From CAYLMG01 sp964464635 (GTDB taxonomy: Bacteria; Planctomycetota; Phycisphaerae; Sedimentisphaerales; Anaerobacaceae), in contig CAYXGT010000107.1 of NCBI GenBank assembly GCA_964464635.1, positions 1-7,492 on the forward strand: a stretch of DNA of 7,492 bases, in the 5' to 3' direction. Shown here piece after piece: positions 1 through 5,170 of this stretch. A program made the position numbers and the translations under genes. The notes under the pieces are model-generated. The model was not told the DNA's origin. It was given only the letters and a program-made list of their open reading frames with translations, and ran no database searches. The first letter of the stretch is position 1, and each line of letters opens with the position of its first letter.

Positions 1-43
1 ACTTTTAAACTTTAAATCATTAAAAAACAGTCCGGTTTTGATT

Positions 44-62
44 TTTAAATGACACTATAGAA
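44..62 (+). promoter_or_regulatory. SP6-like phage promoter motif (possibly coincidental)
   Basis: The run TGACACTATAGAA at 50-62 is identical to the core of the promoter read by phage SP6 RNA polymerase. With the upstream TTTA at 44-47 the similarity to the 20-base SP6 promoter is about 17 of 20 positions, as recalled from knowledge of that promoter. The predicted start would be G60. No phage gene and no single-subunit RNA polymerase gene is visible here. The match may be chance or a relic of a prophage or a satellite. It reads toward the noncoding stretch that ends at the terminator at 318-364. Confidence 0.2.
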
Positions 63-68
63 AAGAGC

Positions 69-98
69 TTGACATAGTTAAACAAATATGTGAAAATA
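69..98 (+). promoter_or_regulatory. weak candidate sigma-70 promoter
   Basis: A perfect TTGACA -35 box lies at 69-74. The best -10 at 17-18 bases spacing is only GAAAAT or AAAATA (92-98), which is poor. If real, it would transcribe the noncoding stretch that ends at the 318-364 terminator. In such AT-rich DNA a single good hexamer is weak evidence. Confidence 0.2.
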
Positions 99-221
99 AT
101 AATAATATAGGTGAAGGTAGAGGTGCGGAAAATAATAAGTAAAGATGAATGATTAAAGTATATCTTGAAAGGTATTTCCGCCGAAGCGAAAAGATAGTAA
201 ATATTTTTTCTGCTGGGCTTG

Positions 222-366
222 TGGTGAATAACTATAAGACTGTCATCAAATCCATTAGCGGATTTAGATGGAGCGCTACCTTTGGTAGGGCACTTCACCA
301 AAATTCGATAAATAGATATAGGCAATTAATGAAGGCTCTATCATTAATTGCCTATTTTATTTTGTA
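222..366 (+). ncRNA. candidate small structured RNA ending at an intrinsic terminator
   Basis: No believable protein is encoded here: the forward frame open at 149-367 runs through the terminator stem, and its peptide resembles nothing recognisable. The + strand can fold into a closed three-way arrangement. TGGTGAA (222-228) pairs with TTCACCA (294-300). Inside it lie a hairpin AAATCC/GGATTT (248-253 with 260-265, 6-base loop) and a hairpin CTACC/GGTAG (276-280 with 284-288, 3-base loop) that gains two more pairs at 273-274/290-291. A strong terminator follows 17 bases later. The unit could be a small RNA, a decayed cis-regulatory leader or a chance fold. It matches no riboswitch consensus that I recognise, and the 5' end is unknown. 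Confidence 0.3.
318..364 (+). terminator. strong intrinsic terminator
   Basis: ATAGGCAATTAATGA (318-332) is perfectly complementary to TCATTAATTGCCTAT (341-355), giving a 15-bp stem with the 8-base loop AGGCTCTA. The T-rich run TTTATTTTG (356-364) follows directly. This is the classic rho-independent layout on the + strand. On the other strand the sequence after the stem is less T-rich. The transcript it ends must start upstream, where no credible protein gene is seen, so it may end a small RNA or a gene that begins before the window. Confidence 0.8.
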
Positions 367-404
367 AATTTTTATTAACAAAGTATCGTTTAACAATTTA
401 TTAA

Positions 405-560
405 CCCGAAGGGCAGAATACCACGGGCTTGCCCGTATGTATCTACAATGAAGAACTTCTGAAATTATTAAAACAAGAATTAAAAAGGGCTCAAAGATTA
501 GAAGATAAACCCTTAGATGATGTTAATACATTTATCAAGGATTATCTGATATTAAAATAA
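405..560 (+). other. orphan short reading frame next to a GC-rich palindrome
   Basis: One frame is open from just after a TAA at 402-404 to TAA at 558-560, but it has no ATG or GTG start with a ribosome binding site; only TTG at 429 is available. From residue N (447) it reads NEELLKLLKQELKRAQ, then LEDKPLDDVNTFIKDY, a charged helix-like composition like the tail of a real protein. It may be the broken C-terminal end of a lost gene, perhaps a small helical or antitoxin-type protein, but I do not recognise the family. Its upstream part overlaps a GC-rich palindrome, ACGGGC-TT-GCCCGT (423-436), and CCCGAAGGG (405-413), which stand out from the AT-rich surroundings and may mark a mobile-element boundary or a dispersed repeat. 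Confidence 0.2.
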
Positions 561-569
561 GACTAATAA

Positions 570-937
570 AGATTTTTAAACATTTCCAATATCGGGGAAA
601 AGGCGATCTTTAACCTACTGACCCTATTTAATGCTTATCAAAATACGAATCGAACTCATATTACTGCTTTAGTAGGATTAGATCCCATTAAAAGAGAATT
701 AGGGATCTCGGTAAAAGGCAAAACCAGAATTAGTAAAAATGGCAATACGCATATCCGAAAGATATTTTACATGCTAACCCTTTACGCGATCAAAAATAAT
801 CAGAATATATTCGTCTTCGATTAAAGGTCACTAAGCATAAGCCGAAAAAGCTAGCGGTTATTGCCGACATGAGAAAATTGCTCTTGTTCGCATATTTCAT
901 CTACCATGACAAAACGTGTATGTTTCTATTTAAGTAA
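570..937 (+). pseudogene. IS110-family transposase, C-terminal remnant with frameshift
   Basis: The first frame (570-824) reads ISNIGEKAIFNLL, then ITALVGLDPIKRELGISVKG, KTRISKNGNTHIRKIFYM. These match the C-terminal (IS116/IS110/IS902) domain of IS110-type transposases: the helix-hairpin-helix-like GIGEKTA, the A-G-L-D-P block, and the S-x-x-G-K-x-R-I-S-K-x-G-N-x-x-L-R-K block with the conserved serine region. A stop at 822-824 is passed by a shift to a second frame (about 806-937) reading HKPKKLAVIADMRKLLLFAY, the usual K-P-K-K-x-A-x-x-A-x-x-R-K-L-L end. The N-terminal DEDD (RuvC-like) domain of roughly 200 residues is absent, and there is no start. The gene is therefore dead. IS110 elements lack terminal inverted repeats, so the edges cannot be fixed by eye; the right end may lie near 985-1005. 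Confidence 0.85.
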
Positions 938-1067
938 TTAAAATGGTAAAAATTGAATATCCTGTCTTAAGGGGAGTTTGTAAGTTGACTTATGGCATAG
1001 TACGTATTCATTTATTCATATAGAAAGGGGGTTATATAATCGAATATATAAAAAAAGAATAAAGATT

Positions 1068-1103
1068 TTATTTTATGGGTAAAATAATATTTATCAATAT
1101 TAT
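1068..1103 (+). repeat. two overlapping AT-rich inverted repeats in the leader
   Basis: TTATTTTA (1068-1075) pairs perfectly with TAAAATAA (1080-1087) around a TGGG loop. ATAATATT (1084-1091) pairs perfectly with AATATTAT (1096-1103) around a TATC loop. The two stems share bases 1084-1087, so they compete with each other in RNA. As DNA they could equally be operator half-sites. AT-only stems arise easily by chance here, so this is only suggestive. Confidence 0.35.
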
Positions 1104-1116
1104 AAAGAGGAGGGAG

Positions 1117-1155
1117 GTGGATAGAAATATTCTTGAGATTTCCAAGAAGATATAA
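1117..1155 (+). CDS. possible 12-codon leader peptide
   Basis: GTG at 1117 opens a 12-codon frame, M-D-R-N-I-L-E-I-S-K-K-I, ending at TAA 1153-1155. The purine-rich AAAGAGGAGGGAGG block just upstream is one of the strongest Shine-Dalgarno-like sequences in the window, with AAAGAGG at 1104-1110 placed 6 bases before the GTG. No other gene uses that block. The stop lies inside the 5' arm of the 1148-1193 inverted repeat, the geometry expected of translation-coupled attenuation. Alternatively the block is a relic of a lost gene start. There is no homology evidence for so short a peptide. Confidence 0.25.
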   Translation: MDRNILEISKKI

Positions 1156-1193
1156 TAAGATTTTCATAAAATAATTTATTTCTTATTATATCT
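1148..1193 (+). repeat. 13-bp perfect inverted repeat in the aminotransferase leader
   Basis: AGATATAATAAGA (1148-1160) is the exact reverse complement of TCTTATTATATCT (1181-1193). The spacer contains a further small stem, ATAAA/TTTAT (1166-1170 with 1175-1179). No T-run follows, so it is not an intrinsic terminator. Each arm carries TATAAT, one copy per strand, so the element could also be a DNA operator. It lies about 33 bases before the aminotransferase Shine-Dalgarno and does not cover it. Confidence 0.5.
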
Positions 1194-1240
1194 CTAAGTA
1201 AAGATACTTTATATTATTTAAAATAAAGGAGGCCAACTAA

Positions 1241-2545
1241 ATGACCAAACATATTTCCCTCAAAACCAGTTTACCAGGACCAAAGTCCCAGGAAATAGCC
1301 AAAAAAAGAGAAAAGTATGTAGCCAAACCTATGGGAGGTTCCCTTTCCCCCTGCTATATTGCCCATGGTGAGGGTGCATTAGTCACAGATGTAGATGGTA
1401 ATCAATTTATTGATCTTACCGGAGGGTGGGGTTGTTTGACTGTGGGGCATACTCACAAGAAAGTAGTCGCAGCCATCAAGGACCAAGCAGAAAAATATTT
1501 ACATACCGATTTTACCGCCATACCTTATGAATCTTTAGTGGTATTGGCGGAAAAGTTGGTAAAATTAACTCCGGGGGATACTCCTAAATCTGCTGCTTTT
1601 TTTAATTCCGGTGCAGAGGCAATAGAAAATGCGGTAAAAATTGCCCGGGCTTATACAGAAAGACCGGCTATCGTAGTTTTCGAAAATGCCTTTCACGGTC
1701 GAACATTACTTACCATGACCATGACTCATAAAGCCATGCCTTATAAATACAAGTTTGGACCTTTTGCTTCTGATATATACAGACTACCTTTTCCTACTTC
1801 TTATCACCCTACTATTAAAATTAAAGATTTTGAAAAAATACTTATCAATACTGTAATTCCTGAATCGGTTGCTGCTATAGTAATTGAGCCTATCCAGGGT
1901 GAAGGTGGGTTTAATATCCCCCAGGAAGGATTTTTAGAATATTTAAGAGAATTAAGCAAAAAATATGGTATATTGTTTATTGCAGATGAGATACAAAGCG
2001 GAATAGGCCGAACCGGAAAGTTTTTTGCCATAGAAAATTGGGATATAGAACCGGACATAATCTGTCTGGCTAAATCTTTAGCTGCCGGTCTGCCCCTTTC
2101 GGCAGTGATCGCCAAAAAAGAGATTACCGATACCCTCCCCGGAGGATGTATCGGGGGAACCTACGTAGGTAACCCGCTAGCCTGTCGGGCAGCCCTGGAG
2201 GTAATAAAGATCATCGAAGAAGAAAATCTTTTAGACAGAGCAATAAAGATTGGTAAAAAATTAAAAGAACGATTTTTAAAGATGAAAGATAAATATTCTA
2301 TAGTGGGAGATGTTCATGGTATTGGGGCGATGATGGCTGTAGAATTAGTAAAAGATAGAGAGACCAAGGAACCTGCCATTCAGGAAACAGCTCAAATTGT
2401 TCAGGAGTGCATAAAGAACGGAGTTTTTGTCCCTACTGCCGGTATCAATAAAAATCTTTTGCGCATGCTGGTAACTTTGGAAATAACGGATGAACAGTTG
2501 GATGAAGCATTGGATGTCTTGGAAGGGGCAGTAGCTAAAGTATAA
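1241..2545 (+). CDS. gabT: class III PLP-dependent aminotransferase, GABA-aminotransferase-like
   Basis: This cytoplasmic enzyme of 434 residues is full length for fold-type I, class III (subgroup II) aminotransferases. It would transfer an omega- or alpha-amino group to 2-oxoglutarate or pyruvate using pyridoxal phosphate. The N-terminal L-P-G-P-K-S-Q is typical of the GabT branch. Visible landmarks are the cofactor phosphate loop NSGAEA (122-127), FHGRT (151-155), IEPIQGEGG (215-223), ADEIQSG with Asp249 for the pyridine nitrogen, the Schiff-base lysine Lys278 in LAKSLAAGLP, and Thr307 in GGTYVGNP contacting the phosphate from the partner subunit. The ATG has AAGGAGG at 1226-1232, 8 bases upstream. 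It leads the cluster, 71 bases before the amidase. G/C-ended codons are denser in parts of this gene, for example 2040-2210, than in the transporter genes. The substrate is uncertain: acetylornithine, beta-alanine, or the amino-acid racemase/epimerase members of the same fold are alternatives. Confidence 0.9.
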   Translation: MTKHISLKTSLPGPKSQEIAKKREKYVAKPMGGSLSPCYIAHGEGALVTDVDGNQFIDLTGGWGCLTVGHTHKKVVAAIKDQAEKYLHTDFTAIPYESLVVLAEKLVKLTPGDTPKSAAFFNSGAEAIENAVKIARAYTERPAIVVFENAFHGRTLLTMTMTHKAMPYKYKFGPFASDIYRLPFPTSYHPTIKIKDFEKILINTVIPESVAAIVIEPIQGEGGFNIPQEGFLEYLRELSKKYGILFIADEIQSGIGRTGKFFAIENWDIEPDIICLAKSLAAGLPLSAVIAKKEITDTLPGGCIGGTYVGNPLACRAALEVIKIIEEENLLDRAIKIGKKLKERFLKMKDKYSIVGDVHGIGAMMAVELVKDRETKEPAIQETAQIVQECIKNGVFVPTAGINKNLLRMLVTLEITDEQLDEALDVLEGAVAKV

Positions 2546-2616
2546 GGAAAATTACAACAGGTACAAAATTTCTATAAACATACATAGATTTTTATAATAA
2601 AAAAAGGAGTGATAAA

Positions 2617-3522
2617 GTGGTGATAAGAATTAGTAAAGAAAACCATACATACTATTATGACAAAGAAAATAAGCCAGTTTCAAGTGCATCTATTGGAGAT
2701 AAGGTTATTTTTGAAACATTTGACTGTTTCCTCGATCAATTTAAAAAAGATGAAGATTTAGCAGATTTTATTGATATGTCACATATAAATCCCAACACCG
2801 GTCCACTATTTATAAAAGGAGCAGAAGCAGGAGATATATTAGTAATAAAAATAGTAGACATCAAAGTGGAGAACCACGGAGTTTTAACTTTAATTCCTGG
2901 TGAAGGTAAATTAAGGCATTATGTAAAATCACCAGTTACAAAGATAGTGAAAATGGAAAATGGCCATGCATTTTTTAGTGAAGATATTGTAATAAAAAAT
3001 AAACCTCATATTGGGACAATAGGAACAACACCTTTTGGTAGAATACCTACAGGACTAATAGGAATCCATGGGGGAAACATGGATTGCCCGGAAGCTGGAG
3101 CTGGTGCAAAAATGTATTTTCCAATTTTTGTAAAAGGTGCACTTTTGCAAATGGGAGATGTTCATGCAAACATGGGTGAAGGAGAAATTCATATTGGGCT
3201 TGAATGTGGTGCCGAAGTAACAATAGAAATTGTTGAAGTTATTAAAGATACATTTATCCCAGCACCCATCATTGAAAGTAAAGATTATTGGTATATTGTT
3301 TCTAATGCTCCTTCGCTTAAGGAAGCAGTTAGAGTTGGAGCAAAAAGAATGGCCGATTTTGTTTCGGATAGATTAGAGATTTCTTTGGAGGAAGCCACTC
3401 TTTTGGTTAGTATTGTAGGCAATGTTCGTATTGCCCAAGATGCAGAGGCTGATTATGATGTAAGTGTTTATGTTCAGTTTCCAAAATATGTGGATAAAAA
3501 GGGAAGATTGGATAAATTTTAA
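2617..3522 (+). CDS. acetamidase/formamidase family amidase
   Basis: This 301-residue protein belongs to the FmdA/AmdA family of metal-dependent amidases, which hydrolyse short amides to a carboxylate and ammonia in the cytoplasm. Family blocks visible in order are HINPNTGPLFIKGAEAGD (56-73), the sheet segment GDILVIKIVDIKV (72-84), PFGRIPTGLIGIHGGNMD (139-156), GDVHANMGEGE (180-190), then GLECGAE (194-200), corresponding to the usual G-D-x-H-A-x-x-G-D/E-G-E and T-A-L-E blocks. His151, Asp156, Asp181 and His183 are candidate metal or active-site residues by family position. The length is normal for the compact (about 300-residue) bacterial type. Two adjacent GTG codons (2617 and 2620) are possible starts. 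AAGGAG (2604-2609) is spaced 7 bases from the first, which is preferred. The 71-base gap after the aminotransferase shows no terminator, so co-transcription is likely. The true amide substrate is unknown. Confidence 0.9.
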   Translation: MVIRISKENHTYYYDKENKPVSSASIGDKVIFETFDCFLDQFKKDEDLADFIDMSHINPNTGPLFIKGAEAGDILVIKIVDIKVENHGVLTLIPGEGKLRHYVKSPVTKIVKMENGHAFFSEDIVIKNKPHIGTIGTTPFGRIPTGLIGIHGGNMDCPEAGAGAKMYFPIFVKGALLQMGDVHANMGEGEIHIGLECGAEVTIEIVEVIKDTFIPAPIIESKDYWYIVSNAPSLKEAVRVGAKRMADFVSDRLEISLEEATLLVSIVGNVRIAQDAEADYDVSVYVQFPKYVDKKGRLDKF

Positions 3523-3619
3523 TATGATAAAAATACTAAGATTAAATTTCTATAATTATTTTTACTATACTTCAAAAAATTGATCGAAATTCTAAAAAAG
3601 TGAGAAGGTGATAGAATAT

Positions 3620-3646
3620 GTGATATTAATAAAAAATTTATTTTAG
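3620..3646 (+). CDS. possible 8-codon leader peptide rich in Ile/Leu
   Basis: GTG at 3620 opens M-I-L-I-K-N-L-F, ending at TAG 3644-3646. AAGGTG (3605-3610) sits 9 bases upstream as a Shine-Dalgarno. The overlapping ATG at 3618 would be an immediate start-stop (ATG-TGA). The stop abuts GTGGGAC, the first strand of the foldable region 3646-3738. An Ile/Leu-rich micro-ORF before a branched-chain-type transporter would fit attenuation by those amino acids. However, random ORFs in AT-rich DNA are naturally rich in Ile, Leu, Lys, Asn and Phe, so composition alone proves nothing. Confidence 0.25.
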   Translation: MILIKNLF

Positions 3647-3738
3647 TGGGACCTCTCCACTTGTAGAGGTGGGGATGAAAAAAATTTCATGAAAACCAGA
3701 ATAAGCTTTACTTAAATCCAAAAGAGTTCCATGTCCCA
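3646..3738 (+). promoter_or_regulatory. foldable leader element with mutually exclusive stems
   Basis: Several pairings compete. ACCTCT (3651-3656) can pair with AGAGGT (3665-3670), or CTCCAC (3655-3660) with GTGGGG (3669-3674, one G-T pair). The earlier GTGG (3646-3649) can pair with the same CCAC (3657-3660), and TGGGAC (3647-3652) pairs perfectly with the distant GTCCCA (3733-3738). A further small stem is ATGAAA/TTTCAT (3675-3680 with 3685-3690). No T-run follows, so any control would act on translation or RNA stability. The GC content stands out against the flanks. A relic of an IS200/IS605-type element end is another possibility. Confidence 0.35.
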
Positions 3739-3815
3739 AGGGTATGCGTATCTATATTAATATGTAAGATAATAAGAAAGTGTTTTATTATATGTTTTAT
3801 TAGGAGGTTAAAAAA

Positions 3816-5066
3816 GTGAATAAATTAAGATTATGTAGTCTCTGGAGTTTAATAATTATTGTGATGTTTTTTATTTTAATGAGCTCGGCTTTAGGTGCAG
3901 AGAAAGAACCAATTAAAATTGGGGTAATTGTTAGCTTTACTGGTGATGCAGCTGAAATGGGTATAGAAAATAAGCGCACGATAGATGTTGCGATAGATTT
4001 ATTAAATGCGAAAGGTGGAATAAAAGGTTATCCAGTTGAAGCAATTATTGTTGATGGGCAAAGTGATCCAGCCGTTTTTGCAACTAAAGCTCATCGTTTA
4101 TTAGAGGCGGATAAGGTATTAGCTGGTATAGGTGGAAATGATATTTCTTTAGCTACTGCTGCCGGAGAAGTTTTTCAAGATGCTAAAACTTGTTTTTTAG
4201 ATGTTGGTGGTACAACTGCAACAATTCCTTTAGTGGGAGAATATATGTTTATGAGTCCAGTACCAGATAATGATCAAGGAAGAGGAGTAGCAAAGTATAT
4301 CAATGAGAAGTTTGGTTATGATACTGTTGCAATTTTCAAGGATGTAGGTAGTGCATATGGAACGAAACTTACTGAATATATAATTTATTTCCTCAAAGAA
4401 TTTACAGGTAAAGAGAATCCCGTTCCTCTTGTACTTAACTATAATACTGGAGATAGTGATTATATAAGTCAATTGACCAGACTTAAAATTAATATAAATA
4501 AATTAGGAATTCAAGCGATTATTTTGCCTACTTGGCCCCAGGATGCTCCTAGAATTGCAAAACAAGCAAGAGAATTGGCTATTAATCTTCCCTTGGTTGG
4601 TACGGACGGTGTAGATACATCGGCCCTTATTGAAGTCGGTGGAGAAGCTGTTGAAGAGATGATATTCTCAACTCATTTCTCTGCAAGTCAACCAGGGCTT
4701 TCGCCTTATGCAAAAGAATTTGTAGAAAAATATACAAAGAAGGAAGGTGAGGAACCTGGTGCATTTGGAACAATGGGATATGATGCTTTTATAATATTGG
4801 CTGAAACCATTTCTTCCTTAATTGAAGAAAAAGGAGAAGAATGGTGGGATAGTACAAGCCTTGTAGATAAAAGAATGGCAATAAAAGATGGACTTTTAAA
4901 GGTAGAAAGTACTTGGACAACACAACCCACAAGTTTTTCAGTTGAAGGTTATCCTCAAAAAGGATTAATTTGGAAAATTGTAAGAGATGGTAAGCAACAT
5001 TTCTTAGATTTCCAAACATACGCATCATATACTCCGGAAGGAATAGAAACACTTCCTTTTAAGTAA
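3816..5066 (+). CDS. livK: branched-chain-amino-acid-type ABC transporter, substrate-binding protein
   Basis: This 416-residue exported binding protein captures the solute outside the cytoplasmic membrane and delivers it to the Liv-type permease. Residues 1-28 form a Sec signal: basic start (K3, R5), hydrophobic core SLIIIVMFFILM, then S-S-A-L-G-A, with cleavage likely at 25-28. There is no lipobox cysteine at that site; Cys7 is before the core. The mature part begins P-I-K-I-G-V-I-V-S-F-T-G, the first strand and loop of the Peripla_BP_6 fold shared by LivJ/LivK, UrtA, FmdD and AmiC. It continues through LLNAKGGIKGYPVE, the GIGGNDIS loop, FGYDTVAIFKDVGSAYG opening the second lobe, and VGTDGVDTSALIEVGGEA. 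The length is in the normal range. The GTG start is set by AGGAGG (3802-3807), 8 bases upstream. A long hairpin follows the gene. The ligand cannot be told from sequence by eye; the neighbouring amidase keeps amides possible. Confidence 0.92.
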   Translation: MNKLRLCSLWSLIIIVMFFILMSSALGAEKEPIKIGVIVSFTGDAAEMGIENKRTIDVAIDLLNAKGGIKGYPVEAIIVDGQSDPAVFATKAHRLLEADKVLAGIGGNDISLATAAGEVFQDAKTCFLDVGGTTATIPLVGEYMFMSPVPDNDQGRGVAKYINEKFGYDTVAIFKDVGSAYGTKLTEYIIYFLKEFTGKENPVPLVLNYNTGDSDYISQLTRLKININKLGIQAIILPTWPQDAPRIAKQARELAINLPLVGTDGVDTSALIEVGGEAVEEMIFSTHFSASQPGLSPYAKEFVEKYTKKEGEEPGAFGTMGYDAFIILAETISSLIEEKGEEWWDSTSLVDKRMAIKDGLLKVESTWTTQPTSFSVEGYPQKGLIWKIVRDGKQHFLDFQTYASYTPEGIETLPFK

Positions 5067-5076
5067 ACTAGATTAG

Positions 5077-5120
5077 AATAATGGGAATAAAAACTGTTAT
5101 AAGTTTTTATTCCCATTATT
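5077..5120 (+). terminator. 19-bp intercistronic hairpin, likely attenuating terminator or mRNA stabiliser
   Basis: AATAATGGGAATAAAAACT (5077-5095) is perfectly complementary to AGTTTTTATTCCCATTATT (5102-5120), with the loop GTTATA. The stem starts 10 bases after the binding-protein stop and lies 50 bases before the first ATPase gene. The following bases, TATTCCC, are not a T-run, so complete termination is unlikely. Such a stem would slow 3'-to-5' decay or cause partial termination, giving more binding protein than ATPase and permease, a common need of ABC importers. Confidence 0.7.
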
Positions 5121-5170
5121 TATTCCCTAGAATAATTTGGAATTTTATTCAAATTAAGGATTTTGTTTAG

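Larger units (their letters stand above)
938..1240 (+). promoter_or_regulatory. noncoding leader upstream of the aminotransferase
   Basis: This 303-base stretch holds no protein gene. Its first part probably includes the right flank of the dead IS110 element. A consensus-like -10 box TATAAT lies at 1035-1040, but the bases 17 upstream (TTATTC, 1012-1017) make a poor -35. Downstream come three inverted repeats (1068-1087, 1084-1103, 1148-1193), a purine-rich Shine-Dalgarno-like block (1104-1116) and a possible 12-codon ORF. The aminotransferase ribosome binding site AAGGAGG is at 1226-1232. A long folded 5' leader is plausible. The promoter position is a guess. Confidence 0.35.
3523..3815 (+). 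promoter_or_regulatory. leader region of the transporter genes
   Basis: These 293 bases contain no full gene. TATAAT at 3551-3556 and TATACT at 3566-3571 could be -10 boxes, but neither has a good -35. A possible 8-codon ORF lies at 3620-3646, followed by competing stems at 3646-3738 and the palindrome ATATTAATAT (3754-3763). The binding-protein ribosome binding site AGGAGG is at 3802-3807. No clear intrinsic terminator separates the amidase from this region, so the transporter could be read both from the upstream operon and from its own promoter. Confidence 0.35.

Noticed and set aside
21..47. Terminator-like AAAAC/GTTTT stem followed by T-rich sequence
   Set aside because: Only five AT-rich pairs with a 6-base loop; too weak to call without knowing the upstream gene.
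222..310. tRNA-like look of TTGGTAGGGCACTTCACC
   Set aside because: It resembles a tRNA D-arm, but no anticodon stem, T-arm (GGTTCAA) or closing acceptor stem can be built on either strand.
20..325. Open frame of about 101 codons on the - strand
   Set aside because: It overlaps the foldable region, has no recognisable domain, and shows AT-bias composition (Ile, Phe, Tyr, Ser) typical of a chance frame.
149..367. Open frame of 72 codons on the + strand
   Set aside because: It runs through the terminator stem and stops just after its T-tail, and ATG 149 has no good Shine-Dalgarno. The peptide is not recognisable.
1804..2115. - strand open frame of 103 codons inside the aminotransferase gene
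   Set aside because: It is a shadow of the strongly conserved + strand gene, with no own motif or ribosome site.
2570..2598. Promoter with TATAAT at 2593-2598 before the amidase
   Set aside because: Transcription would begin at or inside the ribosome binding site, and there is no -35. More likely the amidase is read from upstream.
3528..3564. TAAAAATA/TATTTTTA inverted repeat after the amidase as a terminator
   Set aside because: Eight A-T pairs only, with a 21-base loop and no clean T-tail; too weak.
4230..5052. - strand open frames opposite the binding-protein gene
   Set aside because: They are shadows of the + strand gene with no recognisable domain.
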